From Draconibacterium sp. (GTDB lineage Bacteria > Bacteroidota > Bacteroidia > Bacteroidales > Prolixibacteraceae): DNA of 64,000 nucleotides. The stretch is from contig JADIYN010000009.1 in assembly GCA_016705335.1 (NCBI GenBank), positions 62,001 through 126,000 of the forward strand. The letters run 5' to 3'. The notes below the pieces were generated by a model. That model saw only the letters and a program-made list of their open reading frames with translations. It was not told the DNA's origin and did no database searches. Shown one piece after another: positions 37,801 through 50,145 of this stretch. Numbering within the stretch: the first letter of the stretch is position 1; each line of letters opens with the position of its first letter. The position numbers were made by a program, and so were the translations under genes.

Positions 37801-38447
37801 TTGGGACTGTTGGGATTAAACAACACCCTTTGCATATTAACTATCGGCAAGTTGAATTTTTCAGGAAAAACAGCATCAAGTTTGCCCGTATTTGTTCTGT
37901 CCCAAACCTTTTGCAAATCGGTTTTGCTGATCAGTAATTTACGGAGTGTTAAAATCCTTTCTTTTCCCAGCTCATCGCAGCCTTTTCCCAGGCACGATTT
38001 CAAATCCTTGTCGAAGCTTTCGATAAAAAGCAATACAATTTTATCGGCAAGGAAAGTTTCATCATCGAGCAACTTATTGTCAATTCCGGCTTTTGCGTTT
38101 TCGGTCAGCAATTCATGCAAAACGATGTCCTGTTTGTTGTTTGCCCCAACAAAAGGTTCATAAATTGTTCCGGGTGGCAAATTATATGGCCGGTATTTAA
38201 CTGTTACACAATCGCCAATATTTATCAAGTAACCTTCGGAAGTAATTCCAGTACCTTTTGAAATAGTGATCGTGTTTTCACTCTTGTTGAAATCAATCTC
38301 CAAACCACAAACTACACCCATCCCAATCAATTTGGCCCTTGTCAACCTGTTTTGCTGGTCGAGGTAATTTACCATGTTATTGAGTTGGGTACTTGTGAGT
38401 ACCTGGTTGCGTTCAAAAACCGGGTAGGTATTTAGAATATCAGTCAT
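34877..38447 (-). CDS. Large eCIS protein at the Afp13 (fibre) position with three C-terminal tandem repeats
   Basis: Repairing two single-base breaks (near 36240 and 35675) joins three pieces into about 1,190 residues. The N-terminal part (VFERNQVLTSTQLNNMVNYL, then MGVVCGLEIDF) is an assembly or docking-like domain seen in other Bacteroidota injection loci. About 600 mostly helical residues follow, then an immunoglobulin-like segment (EGFTGTDTFTYLLVDN). Three about 101-residue repeats start with CYTVEILQCWG or close variants, and the C-terminus ends in a short SAP-like helical pair (KTQLIRKLLG). Located between the Afp12-like baseplate gene and the tape measure, it occupies the place of Afp13, the tail fibre, so target recognition or baseplate decoration is the best guess. 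No enzymatic motif is visible. Related proteins are unnamed. Confidence 0.75.
35153..36045 (-). repeat. Three tandem about 101-residue protein repeats
   Basis: Units at 36045-35740, 35739-35438 and 35437-35153 share CYTxEILxCWG, a VPxG turn, LRKTxGFTxxEI, a VLExxxRRRxLLxCLGI block and a closing NYQ/DYQ with NCG. Four or more conserved cysteines per unit and an invariant CW pair suggest a compact binding module. The middle unit contains a one-base frame break. Confidence 0.85.
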
Positions 38448-38458
38448 TGTATTTTGTT

Positions 38459-41400
38459 TTAAGCATTTCCTAAAGCCGAGTTATCAAGTATAATTGCATT
38501 TTCAAGCGTTTCATCCTCTTCACAATCATGAAGAGTTCCGGTGGGATATACGTTTCGGAGTTGGTTCCGAATGTCGATTAGTTCATTTAGCCGGGCTGAG
38601 AGCAAGCCAAAATCTTTTTCTTTTTTGGCATTTTCAACAAGCCAGGCTTTGTATTTTTTTTCAAATTCAGTCATCTGTTCGCAGCTAATCCAGCAGATTA
38701 CAAGAAAAACATTGGCAGGCGCTTCAAGCCGGAGCTGCTTTTCGAAGAACCTCCTGAAATCCATATTATCAAACCTGCCCTGCCAATGCGGAATTATCAC
38801 GCTGGCGATGCAAGTGTATGGATCCGAAATTTGGCAGTCGTCGCATTTATCTTCATCGATAATAATTTGCAGCAAACTGTCTTCAACTTCGGTTTCAACC
38901 TTACTGAAAATAATATCCTGTGAACCTGAATTATCAAGCACTTGTTTTGCCAGAAAACGGCCATCATTTATTTTGCCGGTAGAACCCCTGATTTCAATTA
39001 TTTCGCCCGGCACAATATTTAATGTATCGGCGTCAGAAACTGTTATGCTCCGATTTGCTGCTGAAATAGTCGTAATTACAGCTCCTTTCATAAAAGTAAT
39101 GTCGCCAAAAGGAGAAAAATGTGAAATTTCAGAATGAATTTTTTCAACCGGTTTAATTGTAGTGCGGTTTGTACCTGCATCGAAACTCACACTTTTTACT
39201 TTGTAAACTGCATCATTTGCACCTGTATCCGAAATTGTAAATTCGCTTGAAATATCAGTAGTTTCAGAAGCATCCAAATCGGCAGATAAATCACCTTCAA
39301 CCCTAAAAACATTGGTAATGATGCTTGCCGAATACAAGGGAAAAGTTTTGTTAAAATAAAGCGAGCCCAAATTGGCAATTCCCTCTGTCAATGTTTCACT
39401 ATCGGCATCAACAAATTGTTCACCTTTTACTTTTGGTCGCAATAAAACATGTTCAAGCACATGAAATCCTTCGTTACTGAAAAATTTTGAAGTAATAAAT
39501 TCAATGAAAAGATCAACAGCTTTTAAATCATAACCACCTTTAAAAGTGACTGAATTGGGTGTTACTTTTTCTATTTTAAAAGATTTTGAATAGCTGAATT
39601 CACCTGTATTATCATCTGCCGGAATTGGTTCTTCAACCAAAATTACAGTTTCGGAACCTGAAAATTCAATTGAAAAAATAGTGTATTCACCATCAATACT
39701 TTCAGAACCCGTAATTTTGATTTTGCTGCCTTTAAATAATTTGTTTGTAAGGTCGGTTTCAATTAAAAACGAATTATCTTCCTTTACAGCTGAATACGTA
39801 AATTTTTCAGTGAACCCAACATTGCCATCAGCAACTGTTGACGGCAAATTTTCGCTTAAATTAACTGTAACTTCATCTTTGTTTGCTGTTGCTGAAACAA
39901 TGCTGTATTCGCCGTCGTTTGCGGTGGAACCTGAAATTTGAACCACTGCGGAAACAAGGTTTCCAATTTCATCAGCCAGCAGGTTATTAAAATCAGCCTC
40001 TACACTTTCTGCCAAATCAACTCCCTGATTATTAAAAATCCTGAATCGGTAAGATCCACTTTCGTCGGTGAAATAATATTTACCGTTTTGCGTGGCATTA
40101 TCAATCAATTGCCAAAGGATTTCGGGAAGCTGTTGCTGTGCTTTAACCAACAATTCGGCTTCGGTTTCGATATTGTAAAGCAATTCGCCCAAAGGAGTTG
40201 TATTTGAAGGAATTGATTCATTCACAATTATTTGAGTATTTGCACCAACATCAGTTGCCGAAACTACAGTGTACACACCATCGTTATCCTGCGAATCGGC
40301 AATTATTAAAACGTTGCCAACAGCCAGTTTTACTGCAATATTTCCGTCGATAACTATTTTTTTAAGGGCAGTATCAACCGAAATAATATCAACTTCCTGC
40401 TTGGCTTCGCCTTCAACAATAAATTCACCTGTTATTAATTTGTCAGCAACATTTGTGCTGAATGGTTTTGAGAAAAGTTCGTAACTAACAATTGCAACCG
40501 GCGGATTTTGAGCCATATCCACCGAAATACTGTATTGAATGTAATTTAACAGCGGGCAAGCAAGGTTATTCCTGTTCGACTCGGGATTATTGTAAAACTC
40601 GTTTGCGAACACCTGTACAAGTCTATCAATATCAATATCCATTTCTCCACCGGGATCGCTGTCAGGATAATTTTCACGTTCTCCGATTGCTAAAATTTCA
40701 TTATCACAAACCAGCGTAAAGTAATGGTTGCTGCCACTTTGTTCAATTTCCAAATGATAGTTTTCCTTTGATAAACCGAGAACTATAATTTTTTCGATAG
40801 CCAATTTTGCTTCATTTTCAGTTTCAAAAAGTTTGAAGCTTTTCATGAGCAAATCAGGCACTGAATCTGAAATTCGAACTAAATAACCGCCACTTAATTG
40901 AAGGATTACAAAACCCGGTGTAAAATTGAGTTTTTCTGCCCCCGATTCATCAATTCCAGTAAGAAATGAAGTCCTTCTGCGAAGACCTGAAATATTATCG
41001 GGATGCCACAATTTGCAGGTTTCCTGGTGGTTAAAGCCCTTACCACGGGATGAACTTATGGAAGGATAAGCATTTAAAAATGCAAGCTTATCCTCCACAA
41101 GTTCTTTGGACGCTATCAACTCCCCGGATATTTTAAAAGTGAGAAGTGCATAATCTGTAAATTGTTCGGCAAACCTGCCAATCAAATGATCAAGAAATTT
41201 ATTTTTCCGCTCAAAGAAATCATCTTCGCTTTCGGCAATTGTGTTTAATGTAACCGCGTGCCCGTTCTTATCAACATACAGTTTATCAACGTTTGGTACA
41301 ATGTCAAATAAAGGCTGTGTATAATAAGTGCGACCAATGATATAATTACCAAACTGATCTTTTTCAGCATTCATCGAGAAAAGATCTTTAACATGTGACA

Positions 41401-43398
41401 ATTGTGAAAAATAGTCGGCCAGCAACTGGTCGAAGTGCATTAAAAAACCCTTCAGTTGTTTGGCACTTGCCTGTTTGCGGTTATTAACGGCCAGGTTGTT
41501 CCCCATGTTCGGGATTCCTTCTTCGCCAATTCCATAAGTTAAGGGGAACTCATTTTGTATGCTTTCATAGCTTTCCAGATTGCGGTAAGTGCCTTTCGGA
41601 ACTTCAAAATCGAGTACGGGATTGGTTAATTTTGGTGTGCGTTCCTTTGCTTCAAGTTCTGCAATTAACTCATCAACCTCTGTATTTGATGCCCGGAACG
41701 GCAATTGATCTTTGTAATAAGTTATTTTAGAATTTAACAAACTGAGCCGTGGCACATAATTTTGTTCGAAAGCCAGCCGCATACACCATTTAACTGATTT
41801 CGATTCAATTGAGCCATCTTCATTGTCTTGTGGAATATTGGCAATTTGAATTGTTTTTACAGAAATCACGCCTTTCACATCCATGATAATCTGAATCAAA
41901 TCGGAAACATGGATATACTTTTTACGATCGGCTTTTTCGAGTTCATTGTCATCTATAAAACCGTGTTCGAGTGCCGGTCCTTCAAAAATCTGATCAACCG
42001 AAAGGCACTCATCTTCATTAATTGTGTAGAAAGTCAAAAGCTCGCCTTCAGTAAGCAATTCAGAAGAAATATCCTCAACAACATAAATTTTGGTAGTAGA
42101 AGTGTCCTTGTCAACCACAATTGATTTTACTGTGTATTCACCGTCGTTGCTCCTTGAATTTTTTATTGAAACAATGTCATTTTCAAAAGAATTTCTTCAA
42201 GATTATTATCGACAACGAAATATTTATTTGTTTTAATTTTACACTTGTCGAGCATTTCGTCGAGCGTGTAAAAATAAACTGTTGGCGAAAGGAATTTTGC
42301 AATTCTATGGTATATTTCAGACTGCACAACTTCCACATCAGCCTCCCTTTCGAGCTCAATATCAGCACAAACGGCTATTTTTTCAACTTTTAGCGCGCTT
42401 AGCTTATAAAAATCTTCGCATAAATTGCGATTGGCATGTAAACGTGCTTTAACCGCTTCAATTATGTCTTTTATTAATTTAATTTTTTGCAGATAAAAAG
42501 CCAGCAGACTATCAGAATTATAATAAATGAAATCGTTGATTTGGGTTTCAATTTTATCTACTCCCGCAACGTCAACAATATCCGAGGCTGTTGTTTGTTT
42601 CCCAGTCAGTTTTACTTCGTTGTTGATCAATTCAAAAGAAAACTCGTAATTGCCCGGGTGATTTGAAAATCGTAAAGTAATATTATGAATATCAGCTTTT
42701 ACACTTGTTATTTTGTTCCAGTCGGTATCTTCACTGTCCCATCGCGGAAATTCAATAGCTATTTTAATTGTCAAACCATTCAGGTTTGTATCGTCGGGAT
42801 GGTTTTCGATAACCAAAGTCCGGGTGAGCGAATTTTCATTCAAATCGCCAAATTCATAGCTCTTTTCAAACTCAAGCAAAATATCATATAAAATACCAAT
42901 ATCAAGCGGCTTTTGCCCGGGAATTGCAGGGTCAGGTTCATAACTCAGTTTGCTTTCGTCTTTATGAACATAAACCGGAATTTCATTGGATTTTGCTTTT
43001 TCAATCCAGGCATTTTTTACGCCAACATGTTCAATTTCTTCGTTACTGAGAATGTGTTTGTCAACATCAATCAGCAATTTGCGGTAATCGTTAATTGTAA
43101 CCGGACAATTTGGAAGAATTTCGTGTGCTGTAAAAAAGTTGCGAATATCAGCGGCATCCTTGTTTTCGGGGTCTTTTTCCAGCAAATCTTCAATGTTATA
43201 TGAAGCCCTGTAACCGAGTTCGGTAATTGCATAGGCCAAAACCTCAAGGATTGTAACCCCCGGATCGTGAATATTGTAATCCGTCCATATTTTTCCGGCA
43301 ACTTTCTGGATATATTTAAGCCCTTCTTCGCGGAGGAAGTCGTATTGCTGGCTTTTTGATTCCGGCGTTTTTTTCGATATGGTAATTGATTCTGACAT
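38459..43398 (-). CDS. Afp12-like baseplate protein with inserted beta-repeats, one frameshift
   Basis: One missing T near 42182 splits the gene; joined, it encodes about 1,646 residues. The N-terminus IWTDYNIHDPGVTILEVLAY is the hallmark of the baseplate-J-like Afp11/12 family, and the Afp12-type region HQETCKLWHPDNISGLRRRT and the C-terminal IPHWQGRFDNMDFRRFFEKQ are present. Such proteins form the baseplate wedges round the spike. Unusually, at least six short beta modules with an NDGxYTVxS core are embedded, near 42130, 40290, 39900, 39690, 39200 and 38960, making it larger than most homologues. They may form surface loops on the baseplate. The gene abuts Afp11 (13 bp) and the fibre-position gene (11 bp), consistent with one operon. 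Confidence 0.88.
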
Positions 43399-43411
43399 TC
43401 AATATTATGTT

Positions 43412-46400
43412 TTAATTGCAACGGCAATCATCCGCCGATGCTATTACAATATTTTCAACAAGATTATCTTCACATTCGCATTCACCCTCGGTTTCCAAAA
43501 CCTTTATTTCATGTTCCGAAGCTGATCCAAGAACTGAAGCCGAAGTGGAAGCAATTGCTTCGTCAACATCTTTTAAGGGGTCGTTGGCCGGATCACCGGG
43601 AACTATATGGAACATTTCGAAACAAGTTATGTAATCAACATATTCCTGTTCCTCAACAAAATTCAAAATAACCGACTTGTGTATTTTACCGCCAAAAACT
43701 ATGTCGGACCCCGTTGCATACGCCCACGGCGAAAGGAATTTTCTCAATGATTCGTTTAGTTTTACTGAGTAACTTCCCTTGTCGAATCCAGCATAAAAAC
43801 TAACATTGAATTTTACACGAACTTCCTCAAACAAAGGATTATACACATGCAAATTGATAAACGGCGACTGGATAGCACGAATAAAAGTTTTAATATCCTC
43901 AAGCGTAACAAGACTTGTGCGCGGTTTCAAAGGATCAACAGCATTTTTGTTGCGGATATTTGAAACCACAACTAAACTTACATTTCAGGAGCGGCTTCGT
44001 TTATGCTTGTTGCAGTGCCTTCATACCTGGTGTGGTTGAGGCATTTAACCTTGTAAACTGAAGGAAAATTCTGCAAAATAATATGTTCGTAATCCCAAAT
44101 TGTAATTGCCCGGTTTTTGTGGCGCAACCTTTCGCTGACACGGGTATAAAATTCGTCACTTTCCTCTTGTATCCGTCCACCAAAAGATGTGAAAGGCTGA
44201 TCAATTTTCTTAATTGCCGAATCGGCTACCACCATTTTTGAAATCGTTTTTTCAGGAAGTGGTAAGGCCAAATAATCAGGATCGTTGTTTTTATCTTTAA
44301 ACTCAACTTTTGCCGCCTGGCATTTTATGTCAATCAGTTGCGGAATTCCCTCAGAATCAATTTCTGCGGCTGCCCTTAACCAATGCAAACCATTTTTAAG
44401 AATATTATTGTTTTTCGAAGCTTTTGAAGGGATATCGAAAAGAATTACCCCGGTTGTAATCAATCCTTTAGTTGAATCCGGACAAAATATTCTGATCTGA
44501 AAAATCCTCCCATTTATCACCGGCCAAATAACTCCATTTTATTGCAGGAGGTGTTAGATCGGGATCAGAACTTCCTTCGGAAACCTGAAACAAAACCGAG
44601 AGATTCTGAGGTGGAACAAGATCTTTTATACCGATATACAATTCGCCTTCATTGTTATATTGCGGAAAAAGATAGTTATATGGATTTGTGGTTTTTATTT
44701 CGCCCGCACCCATTGGATGAATTTCGAATAACTGCTCAACCCGATCATTAAAATCGACCGAATCAACATTTATCGCATTAATTTCAATTGTCGATAAATA
44801 GTCAAGTGAAATATTTTCCAACTGGGGAGTATGCGGCTCATTTGGTAAATCTCCGGTGTAATCTTTGCTTGCATTTATTCCGGCTATTACTGCTTTAGTG
44901 TAGGATAATTGGTAATCTTTATGTCCAAAATCGGTTCCGTCCAATGCTATTTTCAAAAATCCTTTTTACTTTTTTGGTCATATTCACTAAACGGACTAAG
45001 TTCTGTATCGCGTTGTATATTTCCTAAAATTTTATTCGTCGAATCTCCACTGGTATCAGTATTTGCAAGAGTTATTACATTATCGGCAAGTAATTTCCCG
45101 CTTTCATCGGCAAAAAGTCTTGAATTAACAGTGTCAACCGATTTCCAGCTTTTTTTATCGAGCAGGCTGGTTTTTGCTTTGAAAGAGCATTGGTTCGAAC
45201 CGTTGGTCCTGTGGATAATAATTTTTATAATAATCTTCAAAACCCTTTGCATCATCGGGTAATCCAAACCATTTCAGATTTATGTCCAGCTTATTGAGTG
45301 ATTTCTGAAAAACCTCCCAACTACCCACATAGAAATTTGAAGTTACAATGGGGCGGTTTCCAAACGGCTGGAAGGGTTTGCCGGGATCAAGAACTGACTG
45401 GTCGTTTTGAATTATTAAGTTCTTTACTTCACGTACATCAACTTCAACTTTAACATTTTCGAGTTTTAAATCTTTTAAATATTTATAAACGAATGGATTG
45501 TTTTCGCTTTTTGGGTTGAGGATTATTTTTACAACGGGCCATTTTGTTTTTATGGGATCAAGCAGGGTTTCTTCGTTATAGGCTACAATTGCTTCCTGGT
45601 CGCGGGTAATTGTGCGTTTGATAATGATTTGGCTATTTTCTCTGTCGATTTTAGTTGAGTGAACCGGATCGCCAAAACTGTAAACAAGATCGTTAATTTT
45701 ATCAATACCAACATATTTAATGTCATACAACTGCTGCAAACTTGTAAATCCGGCAGTTCCCAATTTATTTCTTTCCGAAATAATTCGTGCAGCCACAGTC
45801 ATACCAATATCATAATCTCTCATTTGGTCGCCAAAACCTGATTCAGGATTGTCGAAAACAGGTCCTTCCTGAGGTTCAGTTCCTGCAATGTCGGCAGCAG
45901 TTTTCGCAGCATTAATAAAGTCGAGGATGCGTTTTGCAATTATCGGATCAACATCTCCAAAACCGTAAGAAAAGCTTTTCTCCCAAATGGGTTCTATCCA
46001 TTTTTCCTCACCACTGAATTTTAATCTGAATGCGTCATAAAGCATTTCATCGTAAATTTCGTCATGGATCGATTCTTTTTGTACTTTCAGATAAATTGTA
46101 ATTATCCGTTCACCTTCAGCAAGAAAAAGATTTGGAGACGCAATTGCCAAACCAATTTCAGAAAGATTTCTGTCGGCAACAAGCGCGTCATTGGTTCCTG
46201 AACTGAGGTTCGGGAATTTTATCCCGCCAAAAGTCCTCCAGCTTTTTTCATCGTTGGTCAATTCGCCGCCAATTCCGTCTTCAGAGTTGGCAACCAATGA
46301 ATTATAAAGCCTGTAATCATTTTTTGGATAAGGTTGGTACTTCGAAAAAATATCGTGTTTATTTGTAAGAACAGCTTTCAGTTCAGTAACAGTGGCTTTG

Positions 46401-46915
46401 TTTAATGCTGTTTCCTCTTTTGTCTCATAAAATACATTGTTACCCAACGCATCTTTTCCGGCTTTGAATCCGGTTTCCTTTTTAAGCAGGTGCGATGAAA
46501 CGTGTTTTGCAAGTTCGAAAATCAGGTAAACTTGGTCCGGAACGGCAGGTTTTTCAACCAAATGCAACACATCACGATAATAAAAATCGAGGTGCTTTTT
46601 GGTTATTTTGTTCATTTCGTCCTGTGCATGTTTGAAAATCTTCAAAAACGCCATGAACAGGGAAAAATGAGGAGAATTGTACTGGCTGATTTCATCAAAT
46701 TTGTTGCCGAAAAAATCTTTCCAGTTACCATCTTGTACATTATCTAAATCGAAATAAGCAATCTCTTCGGCATATTTTGCAACAAAATCTTTCAGGTCTT
46801 CAATATTACGTTCATCAACAGCAACATAACCCGGGAGCAAAGTTTTGAGTATCCTTTGTTCCTGGCTGGTTCCATCGCGTTGCAGCGGATTCTTTGATTT
46901 ACAATTTATCGCCAT
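43412..46915 (-). CDS. Afp11-like baseplate-J protein, several frameshifts
   Basis: Five consecutive pieces join into about 1,167 residues. The beginning (QRILKTLLPGYVAVDERNIE, then YFDLDNVQDGNWKDFF) and the late segment AITIWDYEHIILQNFPSVYK, followed by VKCLNHTRY, are characteristic of the large Afp11 baseplate component (gp6/gp47-like). Breaks occur near 45190, 44955, 44500 and 43985. In the last, one A is missing from GAAATG, so that PENVSLVVVSNIRNK is restored. All breaks are single-base changes and the domains lie in normal order, so I regard the gene as intact in the organism. The protein forms the wedge ring that holds the spike and contacts the sheath. It lies 6 bp after the gp25-like gene. 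Confidence 0.88.
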
Positions 46916-46921
46916 TTGCCT

Positions 46922-47350
46922 TTATTTTTCAGATATATCAGTCCCTTCGTTTATATAATACGGGTAAACTATGTTGCGTCTGTTGTTTGTTGCAATTATG
47001 GTGTAATCAATCCTTATTTCGACTAAACCGTTTTCGTTGTCCTGGTTGTAACTTATATCATCGGTTTCAATTCGTGGTTCGTAAAAAAGTATGGCGCGTT
47101 CAATTTTATCGCTCATTCTTTTTGCAAACGAAACATTCAGTGGTTCGAACAAGAACTCTTCCATATTTGCACCAAAATCGGGTTGCATAACCCGCTCACC
47201 TTTTATTGTTGAAAGCAGTATAATCAGACTTTGTCTGATATCTTCTTCCTCGTCAACCATTTGAACGCCGTGGTCGCCACGTGTAAAAACCGGTGGAAAC
47301 GACCAGCCCCGCCCGAGAAATGTATTTTCTTCTATTTTAATTTTTGCCAT
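46922..47350 (-). CDS. gp25-like baseplate wedge protein (Afp9-like)
   Basis: The 142-residue protein has the complete GPW/gp25 domain: EDIRQSLIILLSTIKGERVM, PDFGANMEEFLFEPLN, and MSDKIERAILFYEPRIETDD. gp25 proteins are lysozyme-fold-free wedge elements that nucleate the sheath on the baseplate in phages, T6SS and eCIS. It lies 1 bp from the PAAR gene and 6 bp before the Afp11-like gene. Intact, with an ordinary length. Confidence 0.95.
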   Translation of the reverse strand: MAKIKIEENTFLGRGWSFPPVFTRGDHGVQMVDEEEDIRQSLIILLSTIKGERVMQPDFGANMEEFLFEPLNVSFAKRMSDKIERAILFYEPRIETDDISYNQDNENGLVEIRIDYTIIATNNRRNIVYPYYINEGTDISEK

Positions 47351-47629
47351 TTATCCGATTATTACTGTTGGTGAGCCCACTGCTGCCGAAGCCCCGCAAA
47401 TTGCCGAATCTCCCACCCTGATTGCCGGTTTTCCACCAATTAAAACTGTTGCACTACCCATTGGAAAAGGGCTGACAGTTGGTTGGTGAACGTTTGGCGG
47501 CAAGGAACAAATGTGGTTGTCGCCTAAAACTGCGGCAGGCATTCCGCCAATTAAAACTGTCGGTTCTCCCGGGCCAACAATTGTCCCTCCGTGAGTGGTT
47601 GTATCTGTTACTCTTGCTGCAGGTGGCAT
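47351..47629 (-). CDS. PAAR-domain spike tip protein (Afp10-like)
   Basis: The 92-residue protein starts MPPAARVTDTTTHGGTIVGP and repeats the PAAR hairpin pattern (PTVLIGGMPAAVLGD, ATVLIGGKPAIRVGD, GSPTVIIG). His13, His37 and Cys residues in NHICSLPP and AICGAS can coordinate the zinc ion at the sharp tip. It caps the VgrG-like spike and helps membrane piercing. No toxin extension is fused. It lies between the spike and gp25 genes with no gap to the latter. Confidence 0.95.
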   Translation of the reverse strand: MPPAARVTDTTTHGGTIVGPGEPTVLIGGMPAAVLGDNHICSLPPNVHQPTVSPFPMGSATVLIGGKPAIRVGDSAICGASAAVGSPTVIIG

Positions 47630-47658
47630 ATTTAAAGTTTAAAGTTTCCTGTTCAATT

Positions 47659-49415
47659 TTAATTTATCATTACAACTGATCCTTTCACAACTGCCTGTCC
47701 GCTTGTTGACATTTCGGCACCGGCGCTACCTTCAGCTTTAAATTGAGCCTGCGCTTTCACATTGATGTTTACGCCTTCCAAATTCAAATCGCCTGAAGCC
47801 TTGATGTTTATATCACCCGGACTTTCCATTGTTATTCCATCCGACGTCAATTCTATTTTATTGCCATTTTCATCTTCGATAAGAATACTGCCTTCGTCTT
47901 CACTTAAAATGATTTTATTGCCTTTAGGTGTTTCAGTTGTTACAATTACTTTGTCGTCATCAAAAGTGAATTTCATTTCGGCCCGGCTCACATAACCTTT
48001 AATATTATTTTCTTCCTCCGCAGGAATTGGCGATGGTTTGGCACTGCTGTACACAGATCCCAGAATAATCGGATTACGCGGGTCGCCGTTCAGGAAACCG
48101 ACAATTACTTCATCACTTAACTCCGGTCTGAAAACCCAACCACGGGAATCGGCGCCATCGATAGTTGTGAGTCTGGCCCAAACGCCTTCATTCTCATTGT
48201 CAAGAATTGGCAATCGAACACGTATTCTTTCTTCACCTTCGGGATCTTCGTGAATATTTGTTACAATACCAATTTGCAAACCATGAATTGCAGGAACAAG
48301 TCCGGAAGCCGGTTTTTCAACAATATCATTATAAATATCAGTAAACCAGTCTTTATCGAGGCCAAATTCAATATCGGTAAACCAGGGTGTATCACCTGAC
48401 ATGCGGTGAGAAATAGAAGATACAAATGCAACACCGTTGAAACGGGCTCCAAAACCTGCTAGTTCAATCACGTCACCAGGCTTTATATCGCTGAAACCCT
48501 GAATTTTGACTTTACCTTTAATTTTTGCCAAACGGCTGCGCATCAATTTGGCATCTGACCATGCTTTTAATTCACTGTCGGAAATTTTACCTGTATGTTG
48601 CATCGGAAGTTCTTCAAGACCAATCACGTTTGCCAAATCAGAATTTAAGAAATTTCCCTGTTCATTAAACGATGGTTCTTCAGCTTCACCTTCAATAATT
48701 TCCTGGTTCGCAAAATCCCACGAACTGCTTTTTACAGTAACATACTGGTCGCGGGCATCCATTCCGGCTTCAAAATCATAAACATTGTGACCATAAGCCA
48801 GTTCAACAATCGGGTCGCCTGATAAATCAGGTGCTTTTACTGTTATTTTTCCATCGTCAACAAAAACAAGTTTCCCGTTTACTTCAGCACGTGAAACGAG
48901 AAAATCCCAGTCGGTTACATGGTGCTGAACCATTTCCTTGTGGGTTACTTCGGTTGCTTCAATATCGGGTGTAAGTCCGTAATCGGCCAACAATTCCTTC
49001 AATAATTTCACTGTCTTTAACCTCCTCAAAAAATTTGTTTTTTTCTACCGACTGTAAGTTTAATGGCTTCATCTTTCAGGTCGATTATTAAAAAAGAAGG
49101 CTTGTCTTTTTTCGATTGAATCGCATGTTTTGTAATAATTCCCTTAAAAATTGTGCTTTCATCGGAATGATATCCGGCTTTAATTTCGATTTCGTTTCCA
49201 GGAACAAACAAGTTTCCCGAACTCACTTCAAAATCTTCACGTGGCACACTGCCGTCAACAATTGTAATTCGTGCAGTAGGTATTTTATTTACGGATTTGA
49301 CAACATAAATGCTATCAATACCAATTTCCCCACTTATTTCCTGTCCATTCGACAAGATAGTGAAGGTTGCAAGGTCGGTTTCTGCCTGCGTTGGTATTAT
49401 TCGTGAATCAGCCAT
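47659..49415 (-). CDS. VgrG/Afp8-like spike protein, frameshifted
   Basis: The ATG at 49415 (MADSRIIPTQAETDLATFTI) is chosen over an upstream one. After correcting a break near 49020 (KNKFFEEVKDSEIIKELLADY) the protein has about 585 residues. It has an N-terminal gp27-like hub region, an OB-fold domain near residues 350-440 (GLQIGIVTNIHEDPEGEERI, then LSDEVIVGFLNGDPRNPIIL) and a C-terminal beta-helix of short repeats (GNKIILSEDEGSILIEDENG, then NINVKAQAQFKAEG). This trimeric spike sits under the tube and carries the PAAR tip. No effector domain is attached. It is flanked by the LysM hub gene (4 bp) and PAAR (29 bp). Confidence 0.93.
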
Positions 49416-49419
49416 ACTT

Positions 49420-50145
49420 TTATTTTTCGATCGGAGGGAGCACAAGTTGCTGCCCTGCCTTTAGTTTCCTGAAATTATTAATGTTGTTTACACGGGCAAT
49501 TTCGAGGTAATACTTCGAATCGCCATATACCTTTTTGGCAATCAGCGGCAAAGTTTCGCCAGCTTTAACAATACGAAAATGTGTCAAATCCGGAGATTTT
49601 AATCTTGCCTGGGCAGCCTGTTCGGTGCGCGAAACCGATTGTTTAAATACTGCATTAACATTTGCCGGCAAAGGAGCCCCCGCTGAATGAAATAGTTTAT
49701 AAGTAACTGTGGCGCTTTCCATTACACCATTAAAAATAAACGTACCCCAGCTTAACTGCAAAAAATTAGGTTCGTGGGTTGAGCCATTCAAACCCTGGGT
49801 AATTGCCATAAAAGCATTGATTTGTTCCTGTACATAACCAACATCGCGAACCTTTGAATTCAAATCGATAGACGAATCTCCAACGCCCGAAACCCCGGTA
49901 CCATCAAACAGAAAATCAAAAGAAACACTGTCGGATTGCAGTCGGCGGTAAGACTGGTTATCAGCGGTTCCACCCTGCGGAGTTTCACCTACCCAAACCG
50001 AACGGTAGTTTTGACTGAATGTATTAGGATTATACATAACAGGAAAAATTTTATTCGTCGATTTGCCAAAATTTGCATCCTCAAAAGCTTCAATGGTAAG
50101 TTTTGCCACTTCGGCTAATCCATCAAACAGATTTAAAAGTCCCAT
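49420..50145 (-). CDS. LysM-containing baseplate hub protein (Afp7-like)
   Basis: The 241-residue protein has an N-terminal tail-hub domain (VMYNPNTFSQNYRSVWVGET, then SVSFDFLFDGTGVSG) and a C-terminal LysM at about 187-238 (VKAGETLPLIAKKVYGDSKY to KLKAGQQLVLPPI). In eCIS and phages (gp53-like) this protein fastens tube initiator to spike; the LysM is structural rather than cell-wall-binding. Its start overlaps the stop of the DUF5908 gene (TAATG), and it lies 4 bp before the spike gene. Confidence 0.92.
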   Translation of the reverse strand: MGLLNLFDGLAEVAKLTIEAFEDANFGKSTNKIFPVMYNPNTFSQNYRSVWVGETPQGGTADNQSYRRLQSDSVSFDFLFDGTGVSGVGDSSIDLNSKVRDVGYVQEQINAFMAITQGLNGSTHEPNFLQLSWGTFIFNGVMESATVTYKLFHSAGAPLPANVNAVFKQSVSRTEQAAQARLKSPDLTHFRIVKAGETLPLIAKKVYGDSKYYLEIARVNNINNFRKLKAGQQLVLPPIEK

